Source: Streptococcus oralis | Lineage (GTDB): Bacteria; Bacillota; Bacilli; Lactobacillales; Streptococcaceae | Reading direction: 5' to 3' | Length of the DNA: 64,000 nucleotides | NCBI RefSeq assembly: GCF_021497885.1 | Contig: NZ_CP046523.1 | Location: forward strand, 911,501 to 975,500 | Shown here: positions 57,392 to 64,000 of the stretch, piece by piece | Layout of the letters: the number at the start of each line of letters is the position of its first letter | How positions within the stretch are numbered: position 1 is the first letter of the stretch | Translations under genes and position numbers: made by a program | The notes under the pieces: model-generated | What the model was told of the DNA's origin: nothing | Seen by the model: the letters and a program-made list of their open reading frames with translations, nothing else | Database searches by the model: none

Positions 57392-57639
57392 CTTCCAGCC
57401 CTGCGCAAAATAGAATTCAAGCGAAGATTGATACTGAATTACTTCCCGAATGGAAAAATACTCGAATGTATAAAGTAGAGATTCAAATTCCTAAAGGAGA
57501 AACACTGAGTATTGGAAAAGTTGCGCCACAGAAGATTTCTTCATCAGAGACTGTGCTGAAAGGTGGTGCTGACCCAATATTATTACCGCAAGACTGGCCA
57601 TTAGAATGGATTTCGGATTTCAGAATAGTTCCTAAATGA
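57392..57639 (+). pseudogene. Toxin tip remnant, C-terminal about 80 residues
   Basis: Reads TSSPAQNRIQAKIDTELLPEWKNTRMYKVEIQIPKGETLSIGKVAPQKISSSETVLKGGADPILLPQDWPLEWISDFRIVPK. The KVEIPKG...GKVAPQ...GGADPILLP pattern is reminiscent of the last strands of some Rhs-type toxins, but I cannot name it. It is joined out of frame to the DUF4176 fragment (the frame is open back to 57,358). No start, no LXG domain. Confidence 0.6.
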
Positions 57640-57672
57640 TGGATTATCAATATATTGAGGGAGAAATGAGAT

Positions 57673-57939
57673 ATGACAAGTAGTTTAAAGCGAATTGCTG
57701 AAAAAATTGTTTTTATTATTGAAGAAGAGTACCCCAAACAAAAAAGTGTTACAGGCTCAATTCAAAGTATTTATCAATTAGCAAGTGAAATTGTAGAAAG
57801 TGGAGAAGTAGCAAAAAACATAAATCTTAAAAGTCTAGTTAGAATGTTTGCAGATGAGACAACGCATTATCAAAGTGAGATCATTTACTTACTTCAAGAT
57901 TTAGATAAGGAATTGAAAAAGAATGAACATAAAAGATAG
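57673..57939 (+). CDS. Small helical protein, possible immunity protein
   Basis: 88 residues: MTSSLKRIAEKIVFIIEEEYPKQKSVTGSIQSIYQLASEIVESGEVAKNINLKSLVRMFADETTHYQSEIIYLLQDLDKELKK. It is predicted all-helical and soluble. It follows the tip remnant by 33 bases with GGGAGAAATGAG in front, where an immunity gene is expected. No family recognised. Confidence 0.6.
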   Translation: MTSSLKRIAEKIVFIIEEEYPKQKSVTGSIQSIYQLASEIVESGEVAKNINLKSLVRMFADETTHYQSEIIYLLQDLDKELKKNEHKR

Positions 57940-58051
57940 TTTACAACATTTTTCATCGAGCGGGTAAATCTGCGTTAGACTACGCTAAAGAGTTATCTTG
58001 GAAAAATGATTTTTTAAATATTTTGGAGAAGTATGAAAATGAAAGTAAGTG
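57923..58051 (+). pseudogene. Remnant of an ankyrin-repeat immunity gene
   Basis: An ATG at 57,923 opens MNIKDSLQHFSSSG and stops. Another frame from about 57,951 reads FHRAGKSALDYAKELSWKNDFLNILEKYENESK and stops at 58,051. GKSALDYAKE...ILEKY is the end of an ankyrin repeat. This looks like the start and the end of one gene with the middle deleted. Ankyrin proteins are known immunity partners in such arrays. Confidence 0.5.
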
Positions 58052-58374
58052 ATAATTATGGAGGATTTATTCTATCAAGGAATGTAAAAAATGGATTACC
58101 TATTGCGTATACTTACAGAGAAAAATCTCGACTGTTACAATTAAATGGATGGACCATTTGTTCTAGTTCCGATGATGAGGAATACATAAATAATCCCCAA
58201 AATTTTGAAATTGTATCAGCAAAAACCATGTTTTCTATTGCACCCGTGATGGAAGAAATTTTTGAAGCGAAGTATGGGACGAATTTAGCGTGGCTATACG
58301 AGGAGGGGGTTCATGTCGGTTTCTATGATTTAAATGAGGAAAAAGAGGTAAAAATATCTGAAATTTTAGATTAG
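58033..58374 (+). CDS. Orphan immunity protein, Imm33 (DUF2185) family
   Basis: 113 residues: VSDNYGGFILSRNVKNGLPIAYTYREKSRLLQLNGWTICSSSDDEEYINNPQNFEIVSAKTMFSIAPVMEEIFEAKYGTNLAWLYEEGVHVGFYDL. The GGFILSR...GW.I.S..DD.EY...P.N..I......F.I.P...E.......L.W.YEEG pattern is DUF2185/Imm33. TTGGAGAAG precedes ATG 58,033. No toxin tip is adjacent. It appears intact. Confidence 0.8.
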   Translation: MKMKVSDNYGGFILSRNVKNGLPIAYTYREKSRLLQLNGWTICSSSDDEEYINNPQNFEIVSAKTMFSIAPVMEEIFEAKYGTNLAWLYEEGVHVGFYDLNEEKEVKISEILD

Positions 58375-58412
58375 TTATATATAGTAGTATTTATCATGAA
58401 GGAGTCCAACTT

Positions 58413-58861
58413 AAGCCAAGGCAGAAGCGATTGAGGCTGCTAAACGCAAGGCAGAACAAGAAGCAGCTGAGCTAGAAGCTTCATATCGCCGTCATCACCC
58501 CATCCAAGCCTGACTGAAGGATCGCTCGAATGAGCTTGGTTCCTGGTGGGTAGATGTCGTTGAGGGCACACGAAATCTACCTATTCCACAGGACTTGAAA
58601 GATTCTCTCTTGTTTGCGGAAGGTTTTATTGGTACAGCTGGAAGTATGGTTTCAGAGACTGCCATCGGAGCTGTAGATTTGACTCAGATCATAGGTGTTG
58701 CCAGTATTGATGGCCTTAATCGCTTAACAGGAGGTCAAACTCCAGAGTGGATGAAGCGGGACTTGCAAGGAACGGCAGATAACCTGTCTAGCCTTGCGGA
58801 GTTAGGAGTAGGGACTTACACTGCTCTAGTAAACATGCGGATGATGCAGTACGAGGAGTAG
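58413..58861 (+). pseudogene. LXG constant-region fragment with nonsense codon and deletion joint
   Basis: Starts abruptly at AAGCCAAGGCAGAAGCG in the middle of the constant region. A TGG codon present in all other copies is TGA at 58,511-58,513 (HHPIQA-stop-LKDRS). After YTAL at 58,824-58,827 the sequence jumps about 290 codons ahead to SSKHADDAVRGVGGSG through a CTCT shared by both parents. The jump is out of frame, and the open frame ends at 58,861. Confidence 0.88.
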
Positions 58862-59175
58862 GTGGTTCTGGGAAGGCGGAGCGAGTCACACAAGCTGTTA
58901 ATAATATGTCTGAGTTTTTTGAAACATAATTTGGACAAAAGATTGTGGGAAGCCTTAGAAAGACTAAGAAGAAGTATGACGGGCAGAGTGTTTATGAAGT
59001 GATGAAGAAGGTTGATAGAAATTTGTGCAAAGGAGATTACCTGTATTTGGATGGTTTACATATGGACCATTTTGAAGTTTTTGATAAACTTGGTAATTTG
59101 AAATCTGTACTTAATCTTGATGGTACTTTAAACACAGATAAGTTATTAAAAGCTAAAGGAAGGAAATTACATTGA
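58862..59175 (+). pseudogene. Toxin tip, YLDGLHxDHFEVF family, with nonsense codon
   Basis: After VGGSGKAERVTQAVNNMSEFFET a TAA at 58,927-58,929 interrupts the frame where the sister copy at 59,678 has Asp. A GTG at 58,945 could restart 76 residues: SLRKTKKKYDGQSVYEVMKKVDRNLCKGDYLYLDGLHMDHFEVFDKLGNLKSVLNLDGTLN...GRKLH. The compact, basic, beta-rich tip recalls the size and layout of the colicin E3 RNase domain, but I could not identify it. Confidence 0.7.
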
Positions 59176-59561
59176 AGGAAGAAATCTATAAACTTTATGA
59201 GGTGTGTAAACGATTCAATTCGAGGCTAGGATACTCGTTAGAAGAAAATAAGAAATTAAAAGATTTTAAAGAATTGATAGATGATAATCTATCTGATGAC
59301 TTTCAAGAGCTTATGTCAGGTATTTCAGAATTCAAGGAAGAAATAATTGATCAAAGTATAGCTGATGAGCAATACAGTCAATTCTACTACGAGTTATTGT
59401 CTTCGATGGCTAACTTTTCTTCTTACTTTGCAGATTTGCATGAAATAATTTTTGATCTAAACAAAAGACGCAGATTTAAAATGGGAGAAATTACCAAAGA
59501 GGAGTTAGTCAGTTCAGACGAAATAATTTTAGACGATGAGGATGATGAATCTGGAAATTAA
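59172..59561 (+). CDS. Putative immunity protein for the YLDGLH tip, copy 1
   Basis: 129 residues, helical and very acidic at the end (EITKEELVSSDEIILDDEDDESGN). It overlaps the toxin tip stop (start TTG at 59,172). A start at TTG is unusual; no nearer ATG gives a better protein. It is paralogous to 59,944. No family recognised. An acidic partner fits a basic RNA- or DNA-binding toxin. Confidence 0.65.
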   Translation: MKEEIYKLYEVCKRFNSRLGYSLEENKKLKDFKELIDDNLSDDFQELMSGISEFKEEIIDQSIADEQYSQFYYELLSSMANFSSYFADLHEIIFDLNKRRRFKMGEITKEELVSSDEIILDDEDDESGN

Positions 59562-59607
59562 AGAATAGATACTTATTGTTTTTCTAAACGCATTAAAGAT
59601 TTTGTCC

Positions 59608-59947
59608 GGCGGATGATGCAGTACGAGGAGTAGGTGGTTCTGGTAGGGCGGAGCGAGTCACACAAGCTGTCAATAATATGTCGGAGTTTTTTGAGACAGA
59701 CTTTGGAAAAAAGATTAGGGACAATCTTAGAAAGACGAAGAAACAATATGACGGGCAAAGTGTTTATGAGGTGACTAAAGATATAGATGATATTTTGAAA
59801 AAAGGAGATAAGTTGTACTTAGATGGTCTGCATAAAGATCATTTTGAGGTATTCAATAAAAGAGGTAAAGTAAAGGATGTTCTTAATCTTGATGGAACTT
59901 CTAATAGTAAAAAATTTAATTTAGCTTCTGGGAGGAGATTAAAATGA
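59608..59947 (+). pseudogene. Orphan toxin module, YLDGLHxDHFEVF tip, intact frame
   Basis: Only 17 residues of constant region remain (ADDAVRGVGGSGRAERV, VGGSG at 59,630-59,643) before the tip. The frame is open without stop: MSEFFETDFGKKIRDNLRKTKKQYDGQSVYEVTKDIDDILKKGDKLYLDGLHKDHFEVFNKRGKVKDVLNLDGTSNSKKF...GRRLK. ATG 59,678 could give 89 residues, but there is no export domain. It is a second variant of the preceding tip, about two thirds identical by eye. Confidence 0.72.
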
Positions 59948-60342
59948 TTAGTTCAGAGTTAAAAGATGTAATGAAACGATTGACTATTCTTAATGAGAAT
60001 AATAAAGGTGTGCTACTTAGAGAAGAAAGTATCAGAGATATAGACAATACGATAAATATCTTTCTAAAAAAATATGAAGATCGTTTTTATGAAGGATTAA
60101 GATTGTTTAACAAGATAGATATTACTACAATTTCCTCTTCAGAGAATTCAGATTACACTATTGCTTTCTATAATCTATTAACTGGAATTAGGGGGATAAT
60201 CGATTGTTTTGATGACTTTGATGATATTTTAGTTGAATTGAATAAAAACTTCATGTATCAAAGTGGCGAAATCACAAAAGAAGAATGGGAAAGTTCAGGG
60301 GAAATAGTCTTGGATGACGAAGAAAATGAATTTGGAGATTGA
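59944..60342 (+). CDS. Putative immunity protein for the YLDGLH tip, copy 2
   Basis: 132 residues, paralogous to 59,172. Helical, with the shared ending GEITKEEWESSGEIVLDDEENEFGD. ATGA overlap with the toxin tip and GGGAGGAG in front. The two copies differ most in their first 100 residues, as would be expected of immunity proteins matched to variant toxins. Confidence 0.7.
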   Translation: MISSELKDVMKRLTILNENNKGVLLREESIRDIDNTINIFLKKYEDRFYEGLRLFNKIDITTISSSENSDYTIAFYNLLTGIRGIIDCFDDFDDILVELNKNFMYQSGEITKEEWESSGEIVLDDEENEFGD

Positions 60343-60391
60343 AGAATAGATATTGATTCCTCGCTTTTTATGTTCACTAGGAGGAAGACTA

Positions 60392-62476
60392 ATGGGATTT
60401 TATGTCGATATTGCGGAGCTTCAGAAAGTCCAAGAGGCCTATATGAAGATGGTCGCAACTGCTCAGAGTCAGTTGGATACTGCTAAAAATGGGATGAATG
60501 CCATCATCACCAGTAATTCCATGCATGGAGAAGTTGGGAAAGCGATTACGAATGAAATCAATAATGTTCATAACCCCGTGATTGTTGGCTTAAAGAATGG
60601 CTTAGAATTTCTAGGTTCTGAGTTTTCCAAGACGATCACGGATTTTCAGAATTTTGTTGGCGAAACCTCTGCAACGGCAGTTTTAGCAGAAGAGACTTTG
60701 GATGATGCGATCAAGAAGCTAAATGAAGCCGATGAGAAACACAAGGTGATGGATACCAATTTTAAGAGTATCTATGATGGGATTTCGAGTCTCTATCACC
60801 TGAGTGCTCCCTTAAGTAGCACCTTCTATACCAATACCCAAACAGCCCGGAAGTATGTTCAGGATACGAAGAATAAGGTCAATGCCTTTGATAAGATGAC
60901 GACAACCAGCAGTACTGAACAGCTTTTTAGTGCTTTAAGTAGCCAGATGGCGGCTGCTGGAAGAGTGAAGAGTCTGAGTTATAGTGATCCTGTTTTAACT
61001 AACTTTGTGGCGCATGAAGAACTCGGTAAAGCGATTTATGAGATGGATCAGCAGTATGCGAAAGCCAAGGCAGAAGCGATTGAGGCTGCTAAACGCAAGG
61101 CAGAACAAGAAGCCGCTGAGCGAGAAGCTTCTTATCGCCGTCATCACCCCATCCAAGCCTGGCTGAAGGATCGCTCGAATGAGATTGGTTCCTGGTGGGG
61201 CGATGTCGTTGAGGGCACACGAAATCTACCGCTTCCTCAAGGGATGAAGGATTCCCTCTTGTTTGCGGAAGGTTTTATTGGTGCAGCTGGTAGTATGGTT
61301 TCAGAGACTGCCATCGGAGCTGTAGATTTGACTCAGATCATTGGTATTGCCGGTATTGATGGCGTCAATCGCCTAACAGGAGGTCAAACTCCAGAGTGGA
61401 TGAAGCGGGACTTGAAAGGGACGGCAGATAACCTGTCTAGCCTTGCGGAGTTAGGAGTAGGAACTTACACTGCTCTGACGGATCCAGGAGCGGCTCAGCG
61501 TGGCCAGGATCCCAATGCCAGCTATGCGGATAAGGCTGCTTATCGTGCTCAAGAGACCGGAAAAGCCCTTTGGGATAAGGTCACCCACATGGATGCCTAT
61601 GACGCAGGAGGCTTGACCTTTGAGATTGCCAGTCTTTTTGTCGGTCCAGCAGCTGTAGGGAAGATGGCTAAGGGGACCAAGTTAGGAGCTAAGGCAGCTG
61701 AGATGATTAGCTTAGCCAAGAACAGTACCAAAGCAAGAATTCTCGCAAATGTCGAAAAATGGGGTTCAAAGGTTGACAATATCCTGTCTAAGAGCAATAA
61801 TGTCATTAGGCAATTTGGGGAGAAATTATTAGATACTCGAATCCCAGTTGGCATTCGTAAAGAGGCAGTTGCCTTTGCGGGAGGTATGGGAACCATGCCT
61901 GCCTTCAGCGTTGAGAGTAAGACTCTGCGTGATGTGATGCACTTCTCTAGTAAACATGCGGATGATGTAGTACGAGGAGTAGGTGGTTCTGGTAGGACGG
62001 AGAGAAATCTTGAAGCTGTATTGGAAAAAGCGAAAAAAGGAGAGCCTGTTAGCACTTACCAAGAAAGATTGAATCAGACTCCTGTAAATGAAGGTCATTG
62101 GACAGGTGAAAGAGGAGAGTCTACATTTGTTTCAAACAAAGATGAAGTTAGAAAAATTTTAGATGATGTAAATCTAGAAGGTATAGAGTATGAAAATGCG
62201 ATACCAGATTTTTCACCTGTCTCTAAAGGTGAAGTGAAAATTACAGATATGGGTATTGACAGAAATGCTAACTTTAGACAAGCTGATGAGCTCCTTGCTA
62301 GAGAATTAGGGAAAACTCGTCGAGAAATTGTTAAGTTTAGAAAAGAAAATAAACTAACGTGGCACGAACTTAATGACATGACGAGTATGCAACTAGTTCC
62401 GAGTATCATAAATAGTAAATTTGGGCATTTAGGCGGTGTTTCAGAAGTTAAAAAGTTGTTGGAATTATTGCAGTAG
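60392..62476 (+). CDS. LXG-domain T7SS toxin with colicin-DNase-like HNH tip
   Basis: 694 residues; start chosen at 60,392 (MGFYVDIAELQKVQ) with GGAGGAAG upstream. LXG turn MHGEVGKAI near residue 40, constant region, VGGSG near residue 530. The tip of about 160 residues reads GHWTGERGESTFVSNKDEV, YENAIPDFSPVSKGEVKI, RNANFRQADELLARELG and KLTWHELNDMTSMQLVPSIINSKFGHLGG. This is the HNH/Endo VII pattern of colicin-DNase-like toxins with WHE in place of the more common WHH and Asn where a His is often found. DNase activity inferred. Complete and expressible. Confidence 0.87.
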   Translation: MGFYVDIAELQKVQEAYMKMVATAQSQLDTAKNGMNAIITSNSMHGEVGKAITNEINNVHNPVIVGLKNGLEFLGSEFSKTITDFQNFVGETSATAVLAEETLDDAIKKLNEADEKHKVMDTNFKSIYDGISSLYHLSAPLSSTFYTNTQTARKYVQDTKNKVNAFDKMTTTSSTEQLFSALSSQMAAAGRVKSLSYSDPVLTNFVAHEELGKAIYEMDQQYAKAKAEAIEAAKRKAEQEAAEREASYRRHHPIQAWLKDRSNEIGSWWGDVVEGTRNLPLPQGMKDSLLFAEGFIGAAGSMVSETAIGAVDLTQIIGIAGIDGVNRLTGGQTPEWMKRDLKGTADNLSSLAELGVGTYTALTDPGAAQRGQDPNASYADKAAYRAQETGKALWDKVTHMDAYDAGGLTFEIASLFVGPAAVGKMAKGTKLGAKAAEMISLAKNSTKARILANVEKWGSKVDNILSKSNNVIRQFGEKLLDTRIPVGIRKEAVAFAGGMGTMPAFSVESKTLRDVMHFSSKHADDVVRGVGGSGRTERNLEAVLEKAKKGEPVSTYQERLNQTPVNEGHWTGERGESTFVSNKDEVRKILDDVNLEGIEYENAIPDFSPVSKGEVKITDMGIDRNANFRQADELLARELGKTRREIVKFRKENKLTWHELNDMTSMQLVPSIINSKFGHLGGVSEVKKLLELLQ

Positions 62477-62491
62477 AAAAAGAGGTGTGAA

Positions 62492-62974
62492 ATGAAGATA
62501 GTACATCCTGTTTTTGGGGAATTGACATTTAATAATGGTTGGACTAAGAGTATTAAATTAAATATTTTTAAAAAGGAATTTTCTGTTGAAATAATTATTG
62601 ATGCAGATGAAGATGCGGTGTTCGATGAAAATCAAATCAAAGCTTTTGAATTTTTTTTCAGTGATATTCAGAACTGTGTTACCCAAGCCGAGAATGGTAT
62701 TGTTGGATATTATAATTCAATAATTGATGAGGTAATTGATAGACTGGATTCAGATTCTAATTTTGGTCAGAAGTTATTAAATGCTAAAGATAATCCGAGT
62801 GAAATCTTTAAATTTTTGACAGTAAAACAAATTATGATTCCGATGAATTTTGATGATAATACACGTGAAGCAGGCTTCATTTGTGATTGTGAATGGGATA
62901 TTGAAAACGGTGTTGGAATAAAATATATTAATGAACAAATATCAGAAATAGGATTTCAAGACATTTTGTTATAA
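62492..62974 (+). CDS. DUF6985-like immunity protein
   Basis: 160 residues: MKIVHPVFGELTFNNGWTKSIKLNIFKKEFSVEIIIDADEDA, then a helical middle and a C-terminal REAGFICDCEWDIENGVGIKYINEQISEIGFQDILL. The GxxCDCxWDxExGxGIKxxxxxxxxxGxQDI ending is what I recall of the DUF2004/DUF6985 family, often next to toxins. It follows the colicin-like toxin by 15 bases, AAAGAGG in front. Confidence 0.72.
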   Translation: MKIVHPVFGELTFNNGWTKSIKLNIFKKEFSVEIIIDADEDAVFDENQIKAFEFFFSDIQNCVTQAENGIVGYYNSIIDEVIDRLDSDSNFGQKLLNAKDNPSEIFKFLTVKQIMIPMNFDDNTREAGFICDCEWDIENGVGIKYINEQISEIGFQDILL

Positions 62975-63001
62975 TTGAAGTTATGTTCAGCGGACCACGA
63001 T

Positions 63002-63576
63002 CAGCAGTACTGAACAGCTTTTTAGTGCTTTAAGTAGCCAAATGGCAGCTGCGTGATGTGATGCACTTCTCAAGTAAACATGCGGATGATGCAGTGAGAG
63101 GTGTAGGTGGTTCTGGGAAAGTAGAGCGCTTCTATGATGATATAAAAAATATAACAGCTAAGGATATTCCAACAGTTAAAAGTGGAGATTTTGAAAAATT
63201 TTTCAATTCTCTAACGGTAGAAGAGTTAGACTTTATTTGGAAGAAAAAGGAACTACGTAAGAAAATTGAACGTCAATTAAGATATCCTGGTGGAATGCAT
63301 GAGTGGCATTTAGTTTCAAGGACTCCGCAATTCAAGTATTGGGATATAACTGCCGAAAAAATTAGAGAGTTACGTACTGCAATTTCAGATGTAAAGTTTA
63401 TTAACCCTGAAGGAGTCCATGGTGGTTTAGGTTCTACAAAAGCACATAATGAATTGCTGGAAATTATTGATTCGTCGAAAGATTATGATATGTTTGTGAG
63501 AAGATTAAATATCTGGGCTAATTATCGTCTTGAGGGAGGAGTTCAGGTATTACCTAAGGGGCTAAGAATTCCATAG
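63002..63576 (+). pseudogene. Orphan toxin module with second HEWHLVSR-type tip
   Basis: Starts with about 50 bases of LXG domain sequence (SSTEQLFSALSSQMAA), then jumps through CTGC at 63,049-63,052 to RDVMHFSSKHADDAVRGVGGSG; the jump is out of frame and removes most of the constant region. The tip is open from ATG 63,058 (172 residues): GGMHEWHLVSRTPQFKYWDITAEKI, GVHGGLGSTKAHNELLEIIDSS. It is a clear variant of the 52,220 tip. Not exportable as it stands. Imm22 gene follows. Confidence 0.8.
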
Positions 63577-63598
63577 CTAATAGAAAGGATTTAATAAA

Positions 63599-63976
63599 AT
63601 GGAAACAGACAATACGGTATCTATTTGGATAGGTAATTTCAAAAATTTAACTGAGTTAGAAAATTATATTGATCTAACTTATGATAATGAGGGAGAGATC
63701 GTTGTTTCTGATTTTTTCAACGATTTTAAGATAGATATTAATGATATAGATGAAGATTTAATTGAAAAAGCAGTTTTGCCAAATGAAACAAACGATATAT
63801 CTATTATTTTGCGCACTGCTTCCTATGAGGAACAGTTGTTGTGTGAATTGAACGCATTAGAGAGTCTGACTATAAATAAAGGCAATGCAGTTGTACTACT
63901 CTATAACTATGCTTATGATGGCTCTGTAAAATCCTCAGATTATTTAAATTTTATTACAAGTGTAGATTATAGATGA
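63599..63976 (+). CDS. Imm22 (DUF4284) family immunity protein, second copy
   Basis: 125 residues: METDNTVSIWIGNFKNLTELENYIDLTYDNEGEIVVSDFFNDFKIDINDIDEDLIEKAV, then YEEQLLCELNALE and NAVVLLYNYAYDG. Same pattern as 54,262 with moderate divergence. GAAAGG lies upstream of the ATG. Its placement after a second HEWHLVSR tip confirms the pairing. The array appears to go on past the window end. Confidence 0.84.
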   Translation: METDNTVSIWIGNFKNLTELENYIDLTYDNEGEIVVSDFFNDFKIDINDIDEDLIEKAVLPNETNDISIILRTASYEEQLLCELNALESLTINKGNAVVLLYNYAYDGSVKSSDYLNFITSVDYR

Positions 63977-64000
63977 AACAATAACTTAGGAGTTTTATTG

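Noticed and set aside
61597..62055. 152-codon minus-strand open frame, with relatives antisense to each stem copy
   Set aside because: It recurs only because the stem itself is repeated. The product is unlike any protein family and lies fully antisense to the LXG coding frame.
45487..63116. Repeated segments considered as a CRISPR array or tandem repeat locus
   Set aside because: The repeats are long coding stem segments of different lengths separated by genes, not short regular repeats with spacers; no cas genes are present.
38582..63976. Possibility that the accessory region is a prophage or integrative element
   Set aside because: No integrase, phage structural, relaxase or replication gene is visible and no flanking direct repeat was found; everything fits T7SS effectors and immunity genes.

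Overview
The window is Streptococcus chromosome, most likely a mitis-group oral species (S. mitis, S. oralis or S. infantis type). From memory, the first 26 kb follow the pneumococcal gene order: ptsI end, zinc-regulated pht and adcAII genes, pepT, hemH, mscL, gtrA, queT, asd, dapA, mnmE, tdk, prfA, prmC, tsaC, glyA, pvaA, rlmCD. A class-II preQ1 riboswitch, the asd RNA and AdcR-type zinc operators support this. The rest, from about 26.4 kb to the end, is an accessory island encoding a type VII secretion system (T7SSb) and its effectors.

Layout. (1) 1-7.6 kb: end of PTS enzyme I, then two histidine-triad proteins around the zinc-binding lipoprotein AdcAII, with two promoters of the same design carrying AdcR boxes. 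(2) 7.6-16.8 kb: housekeeping genes, an IS200-type element, a preQ1-II-controlled queuosine-precursor transporter, tRNA-Thr(GGU), the asd RNA and the asd-dapA lysine pathway genes. (3) 16.9-26.3 kb: tdk-GNAT-prfA-prmC-tsaC-GNAT, then glyA, a nucleoid-associated protein, pvaA, a DUF1002 protein and rlmCD. (4) 26.4-38.5 kb: the secretion machine esxA-esaA-[IS1167]-essA-esaB-essB-essC. An ISL3-family element with a perfect 8-bp target duplication sits exactly after the esaA stop codon, and essA downstream has its own promoter. (5) 38.5-43.8 kb: first effector operon, with two small helical LXG partners, a DUF4176 protein and an LXG toxin with a glycine-zipper C-terminus, followed by a membrane immunity protein and a second orphan glycine-zipper toxin with its own membrane immunity protein. 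(6) 43.8-64 kb: the 3' end of essC, its terminator and the following promoter are duplicated and start a second effector operon. This continues into a long array of toxin and immunity modules.

The array is the main point of interest. Three full-length LXG toxins (45,487; 52,220; 60,392) share an almost identical N-terminal and middle region but end in different toxic domains. Between them lie at least seven modules that keep only part of the shared middle region, then a new toxin tip, then its immunity gene. They lack the LXG secretion domain, several carry stops or out-of-frame deletion joints, and most look silent. Seven copies of a 14-base segment (reading VGGSG) mark the point where the constant region gives way to the variable tip. 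I read this as a T7SS counterpart of the orphan-cassette arrays of Rhs and CDI systems: a store of toxin tips that could be moved by recombination onto a secreted LXG stem, with orphan immunity genes kept as protection against relatives. Recognisable tips are HNH, GH-E and colicin-DNase-like nucleases and TNT-type NAD glycohydrolases. At least three further tips I cannot assign to a named family.
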